Assembly: GCA_030038355.1 (NCBI GenBank)
Contig: JASHPB010000128.1
Span: 23,969-87,968, forward strand
Reading direction: 5' to 3'
DNA length: 64,000 bases
Origin: Candidatus Binataceae bacterium
Lineage (GTDB): Bacteria; Desulfobacterota; Binatia; Binatales; Binataceae
In this document: piece by piece, positions 8,512-17,303 of the stretch
Position numbering within the stretch: the stretch's first letter is position 1
How the letters are laid out: every line of letters starts with the position of its first letter
The notes under the pieces: model-generated
The model's input: the letters and a program-made list of their open reading frames with translations, nothing else
Databases searched by the model: none
Told to the model about the DNA's origin: nothing
Program-made: the position numbers and the translations under genes

Positions 8512-9651
8512 ATGAAGCAGATCTTTACATTAGCTTACAAGCTTCTGGTCAGTGATCGAGGCAAGTACACAGCGCTTCTGGTGGGAACTACCTTTTCGGT
8601 TTTTCTAATCGTTCAGATGACATCGGCGTTTGCGGGAATCCTCACCAAGGCCTCAGCAACCGTGATCAATGTGGGTGCGAAGATATGGGTTATGGACTCA
8701 GCCGCGACCAACACTGTGTTCGGCAGTATTCCGATGCCTGACTATGTGCTCGATGCGGTGCGAAGCATCAACGGCGTGAAGTATGCCGAACCGCTCTACG
8801 TCGGTTCGGCGCTGCTGAAACTGCACGACGGGACTTATCAGTCCGCGACTGTGATCGGACTCGACGACACGACTCTGCTCGGAAGACCTGAATTGCTGGA
8901 AGGCAATATCGACGACATCTTTGCCGAGAACGGATTTATCGCGGTCAAAGACGAAGAGTTTCCCAAGCTGGAGAATCCGAAGATCGGAACTGAATTCGAA
9001 CTAAACGACAATCGTGGCGTGATCGTAGGAATTGCCAAAGTTCCGACTGGAGCACTCTACGGTACACCGACCCTTTACACTACATATTACCGGGCCATTC
9101 AGTACATTCCGTCGATGCGCTTTACAATTTCATATATACTCGTCGCGCCAAAAGCTGACTCGGACATTCCATACATCAAGCGAGAAGTGGCGCGTCTTGG
9201 CTACCTGGCTATGACCAGCCAGGAGTTCCAGTCCGGAATTTCGGACTATCTGAAGTATAAGACTGGCATCGGTACTAATACGCTCTTGATGACCGTTATC
9301 AGCTTTCTCGTCGGTCTCTCAATAACCGGGCAGACCTTCTACACCTTCATCATTGAAAATCTCGAACACTTCGGGGCACTCAAGGCAATGGGGGCCAAAG
9401 GTCGGGAGCTGGTCTACCTGATCATCTTCCAGGCGGGGTTCACCGCGCTCGTCGGATACGGTCTCGGGATTGGCCTTGCGACGGTGTTGATAAGCGCCGC
9501 CAAACTCAGGTTGCCGGAATATGCATCTCGCGTGACCTTCACCAATCTGGGCCTGGCGTTTCTTCTCGTCCTAATAATCGCGAGTGCCTCCGGTTATGCG
9601 GGGGTGCGCAGAGTACTGAAGATCGAACCATTCGATATCTTCCGGGGGTAG
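8512..9651 (+). CDS. DevC-like ABC exporter permease (FtsX/MacB fold)
   Basis: Inner-membrane permease of a three-part exporter, 379 residues. One membrane helix near the N-terminus (YTALLVGTTFSVFLIVQM) is followed by a large periplasmic domain to about residue 255, then three helices (about 262-285, 305-335 and 345-365), the FtsX/MacB topology. The N-terminal phrase MKQIFTLAYKLLVSDRGKY is characteristic of the DevC subgroup, which with DevB and DevA exports glycolipid or other amphiphiles in cyanobacteria. The stop is followed by 1 base and then the ATPase gene. Confidence 0.87.
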   Translation: MKQIFTLAYKLLVSDRGKYTALLVGTTFSVFLIVQMTSAFAGILTKASATVINVGAKIWVMDSAATNTVFGSIPMPDYVLDAVRSINGVKYAEPLYVGSALLKLHDGTYQSATVIGLDDTTLLGRPELLEGNIDDIFAENGFIAVKDEEFPKLENPKIGTEFELNDNRGVIVGIAKVPTGALYGTPTLYTTYYRAIQYIPSMRFTISYILVAPKADSDIPYIKREVARLGYLAMTSQEFQSGISDYLKYKTGIGTNTLLMTVISFLVGLSITGQTFYTFIIENLEHFGALKAMGAKGRELVYLIIFQAGFTALVGYGLGIGLATVLISAAKLRLPEYASRVTFTNLGLAFLLVLIIASASGYAGVRRVLKIEPFDIFRG

Positions 9652-9652
9652 G

Positions 9653-10357
9653 ATGCCGCAGGTGGCGATCATGGCCAATAAGCTCACCAAATGGTTCGGC
9701 GAAGGTGACGCCCGAACCTATGCGGTACGAGAGGCGAGCTTCGAGGCGAACTGGGGCGAAATGCTCTACATCGTCGGACCGTCGGGCAGCGGCAAAACTA
9801 CTCTCTTGAGCATGATCTCCGGAATCCTTCGGCCAAACTCCGGCTCAGTCAGTATAGACGGACGTAATCTGTGGAGTTTGTCGGACGACGACATCGCGGA
9901 TTTTCGACTCAACACGATAGGTTTCGTGTTCCAGGATTTTCATCTCTTCCCGCGGCTCACAACTGCGGAGAATGTCGCAGTGCCGCTGATTCTTCAGAAA
10001 CGAAGCTGGCAAGAAGCGCTGCGCGCCGCCTCCAGATGCCTTGAGATCGTCGGCCTAGCGGACAAAGCAGCCCTCCCCCCGACCAGGCTCAGCGGTGGCG
10101 AACAGCAACGCGTCGCGATCGCACGCGCGATCGTTCATCAGCCCGAGATTCTGATCTTTGACGAGCCGACCGCCTCTCTCGATGGAGAAACTGGCCGCAA
10201 GATCGTTTCGTTCGTCAAGTCCGAGATTCTCACGGCCGAGCGATGCATCATCATCGTCACTCACGACAGCAGGATCTTCGAGTTCAGTAACCGAATAATG
10301 GAAATGGAAGATGGTCGCATCGCCGGTTTCGAGCAAGGAGTAGCCTGTGAAGCCTAG
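9653..10357 (+). CDS. DevA/LolD-like ABC exporter ATPase
   Basis: ATPase of 234 residues. Walker A GPSGSGKTT is near 40-48, signature LSGGEQQRVAIARA near 142, Walker B EILIFDEPTASLD near 164 and switch His VTHDSRIFEF near 200. It is the MacB/LolD/DevA class of nucleotide-binding domain that drives mechanotransmission exporters rather than channels. It sits between the permease (1-bp gap) and membrane-fusion gene (11-bp overlap). Confidence 0.92.
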   Translation: MPQVAIMANKLTKWFGEGDARTYAVREASFEANWGEMLYIVGPSGSGKTTLLSMISGILRPNSGSVSIDGRNLWSLSDDDIADFRLNTIGFVFQDFHLFPRLTTAENVAVPLILQKRSWQEALRAASRCLEIVGLADKAALPPTRLSGGEQQRVAIARAIVHQPEILIFDEPTASLDGETGRKIVSFVKSEILTAERCIIIVTHDSRIFEFSNRIMEMEDGRIAGFEQGVACEA

Positions 10358-11279
10358 GATCGAACTCGTGCTGGCCGGCCTCGGACTAATTGCCGGTCTG
10401 TTTGGCGCCTATGTGTATGGCCTTCATGCTGCGTCCGAGCCGCCTGCGTTCAATCCTGCGGCCAATCCTTATGCAAAGGGAATCTACGCAGAGGGGATAG
10501 TCGAAAGCCACCAAAGTAACGGCGAGAACATAAATATCTATCCGAACATATCGGGTACGATCGTCGAGATTCCTGTGCACGAGGGGCAATTGGCCCAGAA
10601 GGGAACGGTTCTGATGCGCTTCGACGACTCAGTTCAACGGGCTACCATGGAGGCTGCGAGGGCTCAAATCACGTATGCGCGGGCGCAACTCAAGAATGTG
10701 CGGGACGAACTCGCGAAGGACGAAGCTTCATTTCGGTTTGATCCCAAATCGATAAGCACGTACACGCTCGACGATGCCAGAAACGCGGTCAAGGTGGCGG
10801 CGGGAAACCTCGAGGTTAACGAGAGAAATTATAACGCGGCCAGGGCCCTACTTGGCTGGTATACGATCAAGGCTCCGAGTGACGGTCGGGTGCTGGCGAT
10901 CAACGCTGCGCTTGGCAGCTACGTAAATGCGAACCAGGGCACCTACGATACGTATACCCAGGGATTTGACCCAGTAGTCGTGATGGGACCATCCGAAGAG
11001 TACCTCAACGTTCGTTGTTACATCGATGAAATTCTGATTCACAGGCTCGAGCCGGGACCACACATGCAGGCACGGATGTTTATCCGCGGCGCCGATATCA
11101 CTGTTCCATTGGAATTCGTAAGGGTACAACCCTATGTCTCCCCGAAGATCGAACTTTCCGATGAACGGCTCGAGCGGGTCGACGTAAGAGTATTGCCCGT
11201 CATTTTCCGCTTCGCGCAGAAAGAGAAGCTGCCTATCTATCCCGGTCAGTTGGTAGATGTATACGTCGCTGGAAAATAG
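10347..11279 (+). CDS. DevB/HlyD-like membrane-fusion protein
   Basis: Periplasmic adaptor of 310 residues anchored by an N-terminal helix (about residues 5-24). A lipoyl half-motif (ENINIYPNISGTIVEIPVHE) is followed by a short coiled-coil hairpin around residues 95-150, a second lipoyl half (IKAPSDGRVLAINAALGSYV) and a beta-barrel region. This arrangement links an inner-membrane exporter to an outer-membrane channel. The GTG start overlaps devA by 11 bp and the stop lies within the start of the NodT-type gene, so the four genes are coupled. Confidence 0.88.
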   Translation: MKPRIELVLAGLGLIAGLFGAYVYGLHAASEPPAFNPAANPYAKGIYAEGIVESHQSNGENINIYPNISGTIVEIPVHEGQLAQKGTVLMRFDDSVQRATMEAARAQITYARAQLKNVRDELAKDEASFRFDPKSISTYTLDDARNAVKVAAGNLEVNERNYNAARALLGWYTIKAPSDGRVLAINAALGSYVNANQGTYDTYTQGFDPVVVMGPSEEYLNVRCYIDEILIHRLEPGPHMQARMFIRGADITVPLEFVRVQPYVSPKIELSDERLERVDVRVLPVIFRFAQKEKLPIYPGQLVDVYVAGK

Positions 11280-12786
11280 CGGGCGCAGTTGGACTGCCGT
11301 CAGCAGGTCCGCGTTCGTCGGCATGCTCATAGTGGCTTGCGTCATGGCGGGATGCGCCGTTGGGCCTGATTTCGTCCGCCCCGCCGCTCCTGCGACGGGG
11401 CGCTACGACAGTGGTGAACAGCCTGCGAATACGATTGCGACCGTAGGCGGTGCGCAGCGGTTCGAATACAGAGGTGAAGTCGCATCGGACTGGTGGAAAC
11501 TGTTCGGCTGCCCGAAGCTCGACGGCATGATTCTGCAGGCCACGGCGAACAGTCCAACCCTGCAAGCCGCCCAGGCTGCGCTGAAGCAAAGTGAAGACAA
11601 CCTGCGCGCTGGCTATGGAATTTTCTATCCTCAGCTAAGCACTGGCTTCCAGCCAACGCGCCAGCAGTTCTCGCCGGCTCGTTTTGGTGAAAATGTATCG
11701 CCGAGCATCTTCAGCCTCTACACTCTCTCGACCACGGTTACTTACACTCTCGATGTCTTCGGCGGAGAACGACGCACGGTGGAAAGCCTGGGCGCGCAAG
11801 CCGAGGTTCAATACTACAACGCCATCGGCACCTACCTGACGTTGTCGGGTAATGTCGTCAACGCGATCGTGGCGGAGGCCGCCTATCAAGCGGAAATCGA
11901 TTCGACAGAACGCCTCGTCGGATTTCTTCAGGAGCAGGAAAGGATCACCGCCGCTCAAGCCAAGGCGGGTACAGTGCCCTACTCAAATCTCTTGAGTATC
12001 CAGACCCAGCTGGCAATGACTGAGGCAACCCTTCCTCCCCTTGGTCAACAACTCGCGCATACGCGTCATTTGCTGACGACGCTTGCGGGCAGATCACCTG
12101 GAGAAGATTGGGCGCCGCCGCGCGTCTCGTTTGCCGAATTCACACTACCGAACGAAATTCCGGTCAGCCTGCCATCCGATCTGGTCCGCCAGCGTCCGGA
12201 TATCCTCGTCGCCGAAGCGCAACTGCATAGTGCCAGCGCGCAGATCGGCGTCGCGACAGCAGCGATGCTGCCGAGCTTCACGCTCAACGCCAACTATGGT
12301 TTGAACAGCACCTCGCTTTCGAGCCTGTTCGGAAGCAGTGCGGAGTTTTGGACATTGGGGGCAGGCCTGGCGACGCCGCTGATCCAGGGGCCTACGCTCT
12401 GGTATCAGCGCAAAGCGGCGATCGATGCTTACCAGCAGGCGCTTGCAAACTACAGGCAGGTCGTGCTCGCGGCTCTCGCCCAGGTGGCGGATGCACTCGA
12501 TGCCCTCCAGCACGATGCTGAGGCGGTCAAGGCAGAATCCGCCGCGCTCGATAGCTCAGCCGAGAACCTACGCCTAATAGAGGCGAACTACCGCGCCGGA
12601 ACGGTCAACTATCTGCAAGTTCTGATTGCCGATTACCAGTACGAACAATCACAGGTTGGCTACATCCAGGCCTTGGCACAGCGCTATCAAGATACTGGCG
12701 CGCTTTTCGTCGCACTGGGCGGTGGCTGGTGGACAGCTCGCCACAATGGCGGCAGCTCTGCGACGACGCTGCCAGTCAGCTATTAG
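11257..12786 (+). CDS. NodT/OprM-family outer-membrane efflux lipoprotein
   Basis: Outer-membrane channel of 509 residues for the DevBCA-like exporter. The N-terminus carries a lipoprotein signal ending in VMAGC, then the NodT-family phrase AVGPDFVRPAAP. Two outer-membrane efflux repeats follow, including the hallmark LPNEIPVSLPSDLVRQRPDI and the final helix region ANYRAGTVNYLQVLIA. The ATG at 11257 is inside the upstream gene. Its stop overlaps by 4 bp the convergent NtrC-type gene. Close coupling of a NodT protein to an FtsX-fold exporter suggests a dedicated tripartite system. Confidence 0.92.
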   Translation: MYTSLENSGRSWTAVSRSAFVGMLIVACVMAGCAVGPDFVRPAAPATGRYDSGEQPANTIATVGGAQRFEYRGEVASDWWKLFGCPKLDGMILQATANSPTLQAAQAALKQSEDNLRAGYGIFYPQLSTGFQPTRQQFSPARFGENVSPSIFSLYTLSTTVTYTLDVFGGERRTVESLGAQAEVQYYNAIGTYLTLSGNVVNAIVAEAAYQAEIDSTERLVGFLQEQERITAAQAKAGTVPYSNLLSIQTQLAMTEATLPPLGQQLAHTRHLLTTLAGRSPGEDWAPPRVSFAEFTLPNEIPVSLPSDLVRQRPDILVAEAQLHSASAQIGVATAAMLPSFTLNANYGLNSTSLSSLFGSSAEFWTLGAGLATPLIQGPTLWYQRKAAIDAYQQALANYRQVVLAALAQVADALDALQHDAEAVKAESAALDSSAENLRLIEANYRAGTVNYLQVLIADYQYEQSQVGYIQALAQRYQDTGALFVALGGGWWTARHNGGSSATTLPVSY

Positions 12787-14174
12787 CGAAGTCCATGCTT
12801 GTTGAGAATGCGATGCAGCGTCTTGCGGTCGACGCCGGCCTTGCGCGCAGCCTCTGACACATTACCGCCCTCGCGCTTCAGCAGATCCGCAACGTAGGCT
12901 GCTTCGAGTTCACCGATCCAGCGTTCCTTGGCTTCCTTCAATGTCAGCTTGCTGGCGGAATCTGCATTGATCGGAGCCGCGGTGCTCGCTGGCTGAACTG
13001 GCGCTCTCAGGTGTTGCGGCAGCTCGGCCAGCGTAATCATCTCTCCATCGACGAGAGCGCACGCTCGCTCGACTACGTTTTGCAGTTCACGCACGTTGCC
13101 AGGCCAGGCGTACGACTCGAGCGCCGCCATCGCTTCGGGCTCGAATCCCTTCACGAGCGCATCGGCGCGCTTCCCAAATTTCCTGAGAAAATTGGTTGCC
13201 AGCAGTTCGATATCTCCTGCTCGCTCGCGCAGCGGTGGCAGGGCGATGTCGATCACGTTGACGCGAAAGTAGAGGTCTTCGCGAAACTTGCCCGTCGAGA
13301 CCAGCGAGCGCAGATCGCGATTGGTGGCGGACACGATGCGCACGTCGATATCGATTTGGCGCGTACCGCCGAGGTGCCGAATCTGGCGCTCCTGTAGCGC
13401 GCGCAGCAGCTTCGCCTGCAACCCGAGGGGCAGCTCGCCCAATTCGTCAAGAAACAAGGTGCCGCGATGGGCAGACTCCATCACCCCCTGTTTGGCATTG
13501 GTGGCGCCGGTAAAGGCGCCTTTTTCGTATCCGAACAATTCAGATTCGAGCAGGTTCTCTGGCAATGACGCGCAATCGACCGGCACAAAGGGCTGCGCGG
13601 CCCGCGGGCTGTTGGCGTGAATCGCGTGAGCGATTAGTTCCTTGCCGGTGCCCGATTCGCCGAGAATCAGGATGTTCGCCTCGCTTCGCGCCGCCTTGCG
13701 GACCAAGTCGAGTACCTGTTGTAGAGCGGCGCTCTGACCAATGATGTTCTCGAACCCGAATATGCCCTGGAGCTGTTCGCGCAGATTCAGGTTTTCGACT
13801 TCGAGGCGGCGCTTGGTCAGCGCTCGCGCAGCGGTCAGCCTCAACTGATCGTTGGTGAAGGATTTGGACAGAAAATCGAACGCTCCCGCCTTTACCGCCG
13901 CCACCGCAGATTCCAGCGAGGCATGACCGGTCAGCATTACCACCGGCATGTGCGGATCGACCTTCCGCGCCCGCTTGAGCATCTCCATGCCATCCAGTCC
14001 GGGCATGCGCAGATCGGTCAAGAGCAAATCGGGATGCTCGGATTCAAGCAGGCGGAGGGCTTCCTCAGGGGCGGTGGTTGAGAGGCACTGGTAGCCGGCG
14101 CTCTCCAGGATACGAACCCAGCTGCTGACGATGTCAGGCTCGTCATCAAGTATAAGAATTCGCTCGGTTGCCAT
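12783..14174 (-). CDS. NtrC-family sigma-54-dependent response regulator
   Basis: Receiver, AAA+ and Fis-type DNA-binding domains in 463 residues. The phospho-acceptor is D54 in LLTDLRMPGLDG. The AAA+ part (about 143-375) has Walker A GESGTGKE, the sigma-54-contacting GAFTGA loop, Walker B TLFLDELGELPL and the arginine-finger region. The C-terminus ends in a helix-turn-helix (GNVSEAARKAGVDRKTLHRI). It therefore activates sigma-54 promoters by ATP hydrolysis. The kinase gene ends 15 bp upstream, so the pair is one operon. Its target promoter is not identified in the window. Confidence 0.94.
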   Translation of the reverse strand: MATERILILDDEPDIVSSWVRILESAGYQCLSTTAPEEALRLLESEHPDLLLTDLRMPGLDGMEMLKRARKVDPHMPVVMLTGHASLESAVAAVKAGAFDFLSKSFTNDQLRLTAARALTKRRLEVENLNLREQLQGIFGFENIIGQSAALQQVLDLVRKAARSEANILILGESGTGKELIAHAIHANSPRAAQPFVPVDCASLPENLLESELFGYEKGAFTGATNAKQGVMESAHRGTLFLDELGELPLGLQAKLLRALQERQIRHLGGTRQIDIDVRIVSATNRDLRSLVSTGKFREDLYFRVNVIDIALPPLRERAGDIELLATNFLRKFGKRADALVKGFEPEAMAALESYAWPGNVRELQNVVERACALVDGEMITLAELPQHLRAPVQPASTAAPINADSASKLTLKEAKERWIGELEAAYVADLLKREGGNVSEAARKAGVDRKTLHRILNKHGLR

Positions 14175-14189
14175 GGCGACCCTAAATCA

Positions 14190-15290
14190 TCAATCATGCT
14201 GGTCCGACGTTTCGGCCGCGGGCAACTTGATCGTGAAGGTCGTACCTCTTCCGGGCTCCGACTCGACCTCGATCCTGCCGTTGTGCTCCTGGATGATGCG
14301 GCGACTCATCCAAAGCCCGAGACCGGTGCCGCTTGGTTTCGTCGTATAGAGAAGCTCGAATATTCGTTTGAGCGCGTCGGGCGAAATTCCCGGACCGCTG
14401 TCGGCGATAATCAGGTGTAGCCATCCGGGTGATTCGCCCACTTCGCGACTCTCAATCGTCACCTGGCCTCCCTGCGGCATCGCATCACGTGCATTGCTTA
14501 GCAAGTTGACCAGCACCCGTTCGAGCGCCGTGGCGTCTCCGTTTACCTGCGCGAGGCTCCGGTCGAGTTCCGTCCTTACGTTGATGCCGTCCTTGCGCAT
14601 CTGCTCGCCAATCAGCAGCAGCGTGTTTTCCACGAGCTGGTTGATATCGAGCAGCGCGACCGCCTTGTCGCGTTGCCGGGAGAGCTCGAGAAATCCCTCG
14701 ATTATGCGGCTTGCACGCTCGGCCTGGCGATGAATGGTCGCGAGGTCTTCATTGAGCTCCGAAGCAGGAGTCGACGGCGGCGACTCCAGAACCAATTCGG
14801 CGCGTGAACGGATCACTTGCAGCGGGTTGTTGAGGTCGTGCGCGATGCCGGCGGCGAACGTGCCGAGCGAGATGACCGTCTCTGCTCTGCGCGCCTCCCG
14901 TTCCAGCGCGAGGCGCTGACTGATATCGGTGACGGCGGCCACCACCAGGTCGCCGCGCGAGGTCTCGCCAGCGTAGGTCAGCCCGATCTCGATTGGAAAC
15001 TCACTGCCGTCCTTACGCCGACCTACGAGGCTGAGGCCGATGCCCATCGCGCGTGTGCGGGGCGCCGCAAAGTAATTTTCGACGTGTTTGCGATGACGCT
15101 CATGAAACCCGGTGGGAAACAGCACCTCCACCCTTTGTCCGACAAGTTCTTCTGATGAATAACCAAAGAGCCGTTCGGCCTGGCGATTCACTTCCACGAT
15201 GAATCCACCGCGGTTGACGACTATCAGGCCTTCACTGGCGGCTTCGAAGTATTCTTTGTATGGCACGGAACTTCGTTCGACGACGAGCAA
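14190..15290 (-). CDS. PAS-domain sensor histidine kinase
   Basis: Cytoplasmic kinase of 366 residues with no membrane helix. A PAS domain occupies about residues 12-125 (YFEAASEGLIVVNRGGFIVEV), then HisKA with H151 in GIAHDLNNPLQ and a GHKL ATPase domain with N-box LLSNARDAM, G1 DSGPGIS and G2 GTGLGLW. It phosphorylates the adjacent NtrC-type regulator. The start is a TTG preceded by an in-frame stop, and no good ribosome site is visible, so the exact start is uncertain. A soluble PAS kinase implies an internal cue such as redox state or a small ligand. Confidence 0.9.
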   Translation of the reverse strand: MLVVERSSVPYKEYFEAASEGLIVVNRGGFIVEVNRQAERLFGYSSEELVGQRVEVLFPTGFHERHRKHVENYFAAPRTRAMGIGLSLVGRRKDGSEFPIEIGLTYAGETSRGDLVVAAVTDISQRLALEREARRAETVISLGTFAAGIAHDLNNPLQVIRSRAELVLESPPSTPASELNEDLATIHRQAERASRIIEGFLELSRQRDKAVALLDINQLVENTLLLIGEQMRKDGINVRTELDRSLAQVNGDATALERVLVNLLSNARDAMPQGGQVTIESREVGESPGWLHLIIADSGPGISPDALKRIFELLYTTKPSGTGLGLWMSRRIIQEHNGRIEVESEPGRGTTFTIKLPAAETSDQHD

Positions 15291-15428
15291 GATTCATATC
15301 GAACCGCAAGCCAGTATAGCGACCGATGGCATAATGTTTCCACGATTCGCTAACCTAAAGAGGCAACTTGATTAGTACGACGTTCCAACGGCAATTTAGT
15401 TTTGCTCATCGAAATCTAATGCCTGATG

Positions 15429-15456
15429 TTACTTTTGCTTAACTTTCAGATAAAAT
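15429..15456 (+). promoter_or_regulatory. Possible sigma-70 promoter of the site-2 protease gene
   Basis: TTACTT at 15429-15434 and TAAAAT at 15451-15456 are separated by 16 bases in an AT-rich pocket, about 49 bases before the ATG of the M50 gene. The -10 is good and the -35 poor. Confidence 0.25.
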
Positions 15457-15504
15457 CGCGCTCCAATATCTATCCGCGAGACCGTAGAAAAACAGCAATA
15501 GAGC

Positions 15505-16644
15505 ATGGCAGCTATAGCAGGAAGAGCACTCCGTCTCGTCAAAATCGCCGGCATTGAAATCGAGATCGACTATTCATGGTTGCTTGTTTTTGGGCTGGTC
15601 CTGTGGAGCTTGGCGGCTGGTTATTTCCCCCAGGCTTATCCCGGATATGCCACCGCGCAGTACTGGGTCATCGGATTGATTGCCGCAGTGCTCTTTTTCT
15701 CGTCCGTTCTGTTTCACGAACTCTGTCACGCGATTGTCGGCAATCGCCTCGGCGAGAGCATCGACCGGATCACGCTCTTTATCTTTGGCGGCATGGCGCA
15801 CCTCAAAGGTGAGCCAAGATGCGCCGAGGACGAACTCAAGATCGCCGCGGCAGGACCGCTGAGCAGCCTGGTGCTCGGCCTGTTTTTCTGGCTGGTGGCG
15901 AACGCAAGCGCGATCGGCGGCAGCGTCACGCTGTTCACTGCCGTCTTCCGGTACCTGGCCTACATCAACGTCGCTCTCGCCATCTTCAATCTTCTGCCGG
16001 GCTATCCGCTCGACGGCGGAAGGCTTCTCCGGGCCGCGCTCTGGAAACGCTGGGGCAGTATCGAGCGCGCCACGGCACGCGCTGCCGATTGGGGCCGAAC
16101 CTTGGCTTGGGGATTGATGGCGCTGGGCGTGCTCGAAATTTTTGGCGGCGCGCTGGTCGGCGGCATATGGCTGATCTTCATTGGGCTTTTCCTGCGAGGC
16201 GCCGCGGCCAGTGGTTACCAGGGAACAATCGTCGAGCAAACTCTTCAGCGCATTCGGGTCGGCGACATTATGACCGCTCGACCCATAACACTCGATGCGC
16301 AGGTGGCCATTCCTGATGCAGTCGAGAACTATTTTCTGAAACTCGGGCACGGCGGGTTTCCAGTGACCGCCGAGGGACGAGTGGTCGGAATATTGTCTCT
16401 GCAGCTGATTAGCAGGTGCCCGATTGAAGAGCGCCCGCACAAGCGGGTAAGCGATTTGATGCGCGCGCTGGATTCGAGCATCGAAATCGCCCCCTCTGAG
16501 AGCGGTCTCTCCGCGATGCAAAAGATGAATGACTCCAGCTCGGGCCGACTGATCGTCATCGATAAGGGTCAATTCGTCGGCCTGATCACACTTAGCGGCA
16601 TCACTCGCTTCGTTCAGATGAAGACGCAACTGGCCCAGGCGTAA
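15505..16644 (+). CDS. Site-2 protease (M50 family) with C-terminal CBS pair
   Basis: Intramembrane zinc metalloprotease of 379 residues. The metal site is HELCH at residues 71-75, and the third ligand lies in LLPGYPLDGGRLLRA near 165. About six membrane helices fill residues 20-235, then two CBS domains run from about 250 to 375 (VGDIMTARPITLDAQVAIPD onward). This is the Rip3/SpoIVFB-like group in which CBS domains are thought to gate proteolysis by nucleotide level. It probably cleaves a membrane-bound anti-sigma factor or regulator, but no candidate substrate gene adjoins it. Confidence 0.92.
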   Translation: MAAIAGRALRLVKIAGIEIEIDYSWLLVFGLVLWSLAAGYFPQAYPGYATAQYWVIGLIAAVLFFSSVLFHELCHAIVGNRLGESIDRITLFIFGGMAHLKGEPRCAEDELKIAAAGPLSSLVLGLFFWLVANASAIGGSVTLFTAVFRYLAYINVALAIFNLLPGYPLDGGRLLRAALWKRWGSIERATARAADWGRTLAWGLMALGVLEIFGGALVGGIWLIFIGLFLRGAAASGYQGTIVEQTLQRIRVGDIMTARPITLDAQVAIPDAVENYFLKLGHGGFPVTAEGRVVGILSLQLISRCPIEERPHKRVSDLMRALDSSIEIAPSESGLSAMQKMNDSSSGRLIVIDKGQFVGLITLSGITRFVQMKTQLAQA

Positions 16645-16673
16645 TCCGCGTACGCGCAAATCTCAAGAGGTCG

Positions 16674-16691
16674 GTTGCGCTTTGTCGCAAC
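16674..16691. terminator. Possible bidirectional hairpin
   Basis: GTTGCG and CGCAAC form a perfect 6-bp stem with a 6-base loop between two converging genes (M50 protease and UspA). No T-run follows on either side, so intrinsic termination is only a possibility. Confidence 0.3.
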
Positions 16692-16712
16692 GCGGCGCTC
16701 TGTCACTGGACG

Positions 16713-17183
16713 CTATGCCGTGACGGTCTCGGAGCGAGCTTTTTGTGTTTCCGCCGAGGGTCGGATCACGAGCACCGGACAAGTCGCTTCCTTAATGACC
16801 TCCTCGGTAACACTTCCCATCATGAAGTGCATCAAGCCACTTCGGCCATGAGTGGCCATTACTATCAGATCGACGTCGAGCTCATTAGCGAGCCGAACGA
16901 TATCCACGCTTGGCAGCCCGCTTGCGACTTCGAGCTTGATTTTGATGTCAGCAGCTAATTCTTTTTTGGCCACACGAGCAAGCTTCGTTCTTGCGTCGCG
17001 CTCCCATCGCGGATTCTTATCGATGGGCACCGGAACGTCCATATCCTGGTTCGGCACCTTCGTGATGTGCAGGATGTAAAGCGTTGCGTTACTCTCCTTC
17101 GCCAGCGTCGCGGCAAGATGAAGCGCGGCTATCGAGTTATCGTCGAACTCGAAAGCGCAGAGTATTTTGGTGTATTTCAACAT
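16713..17183 (-). CDS. UspA-family universal stress protein
   Basis: Single-domain universal stress protein of 156 residues. The full ATP-loop core is THGRSGLMHFMMGSVTEEVI with an Ala (MATHG) where the first Gly usually stands. The N-terminal YTKILCAFEFDDNSIAALHL is the usual first strand and helix. The C-terminal tail is charged. It is encoded opposite the M50 protease and separated from it by about 70 bp; it is not clearly in an operon. Confidence 0.9.
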   Translation of the reverse strand: MLKYTKILCAFEFDDNSIAALHLAATLAKESNATLYILHITKVPNQDMDVPVPIDKNPRWERDARTKLARVAKKELAADIKIKLEVASGLPSVDIVRLANELDVDLIVMATHGRSGLMHFMMGSVTEEVIKEATCPVLVIRPSAETQKARSETVTA

Positions 17184-17303
17184 TTCCTATACTCCGACAC
17201 TCCCTCCTCAACCAATTTCATGAGCCCAATTGCATTGCTGAGCGATCTCCTGACCTGAGCAAACTACAATCAACGGTTTCGATATCTCCAGCCGGCCTCC
17301 GCC

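Noticed and set aside
15262..15278. TGGCAC-like half of a sigma-54 promoter near the kinase start
   Set aside because: The -12 part does not match TTGCW, and the site lies inside the kinase reading frame on the opposite strand.
15574..16659. A 361-codon minus-strand frame
   Set aside because: Antisense to the M50 protease gene with its HELCH and CBS motifs; the minus frame has shadow composition.
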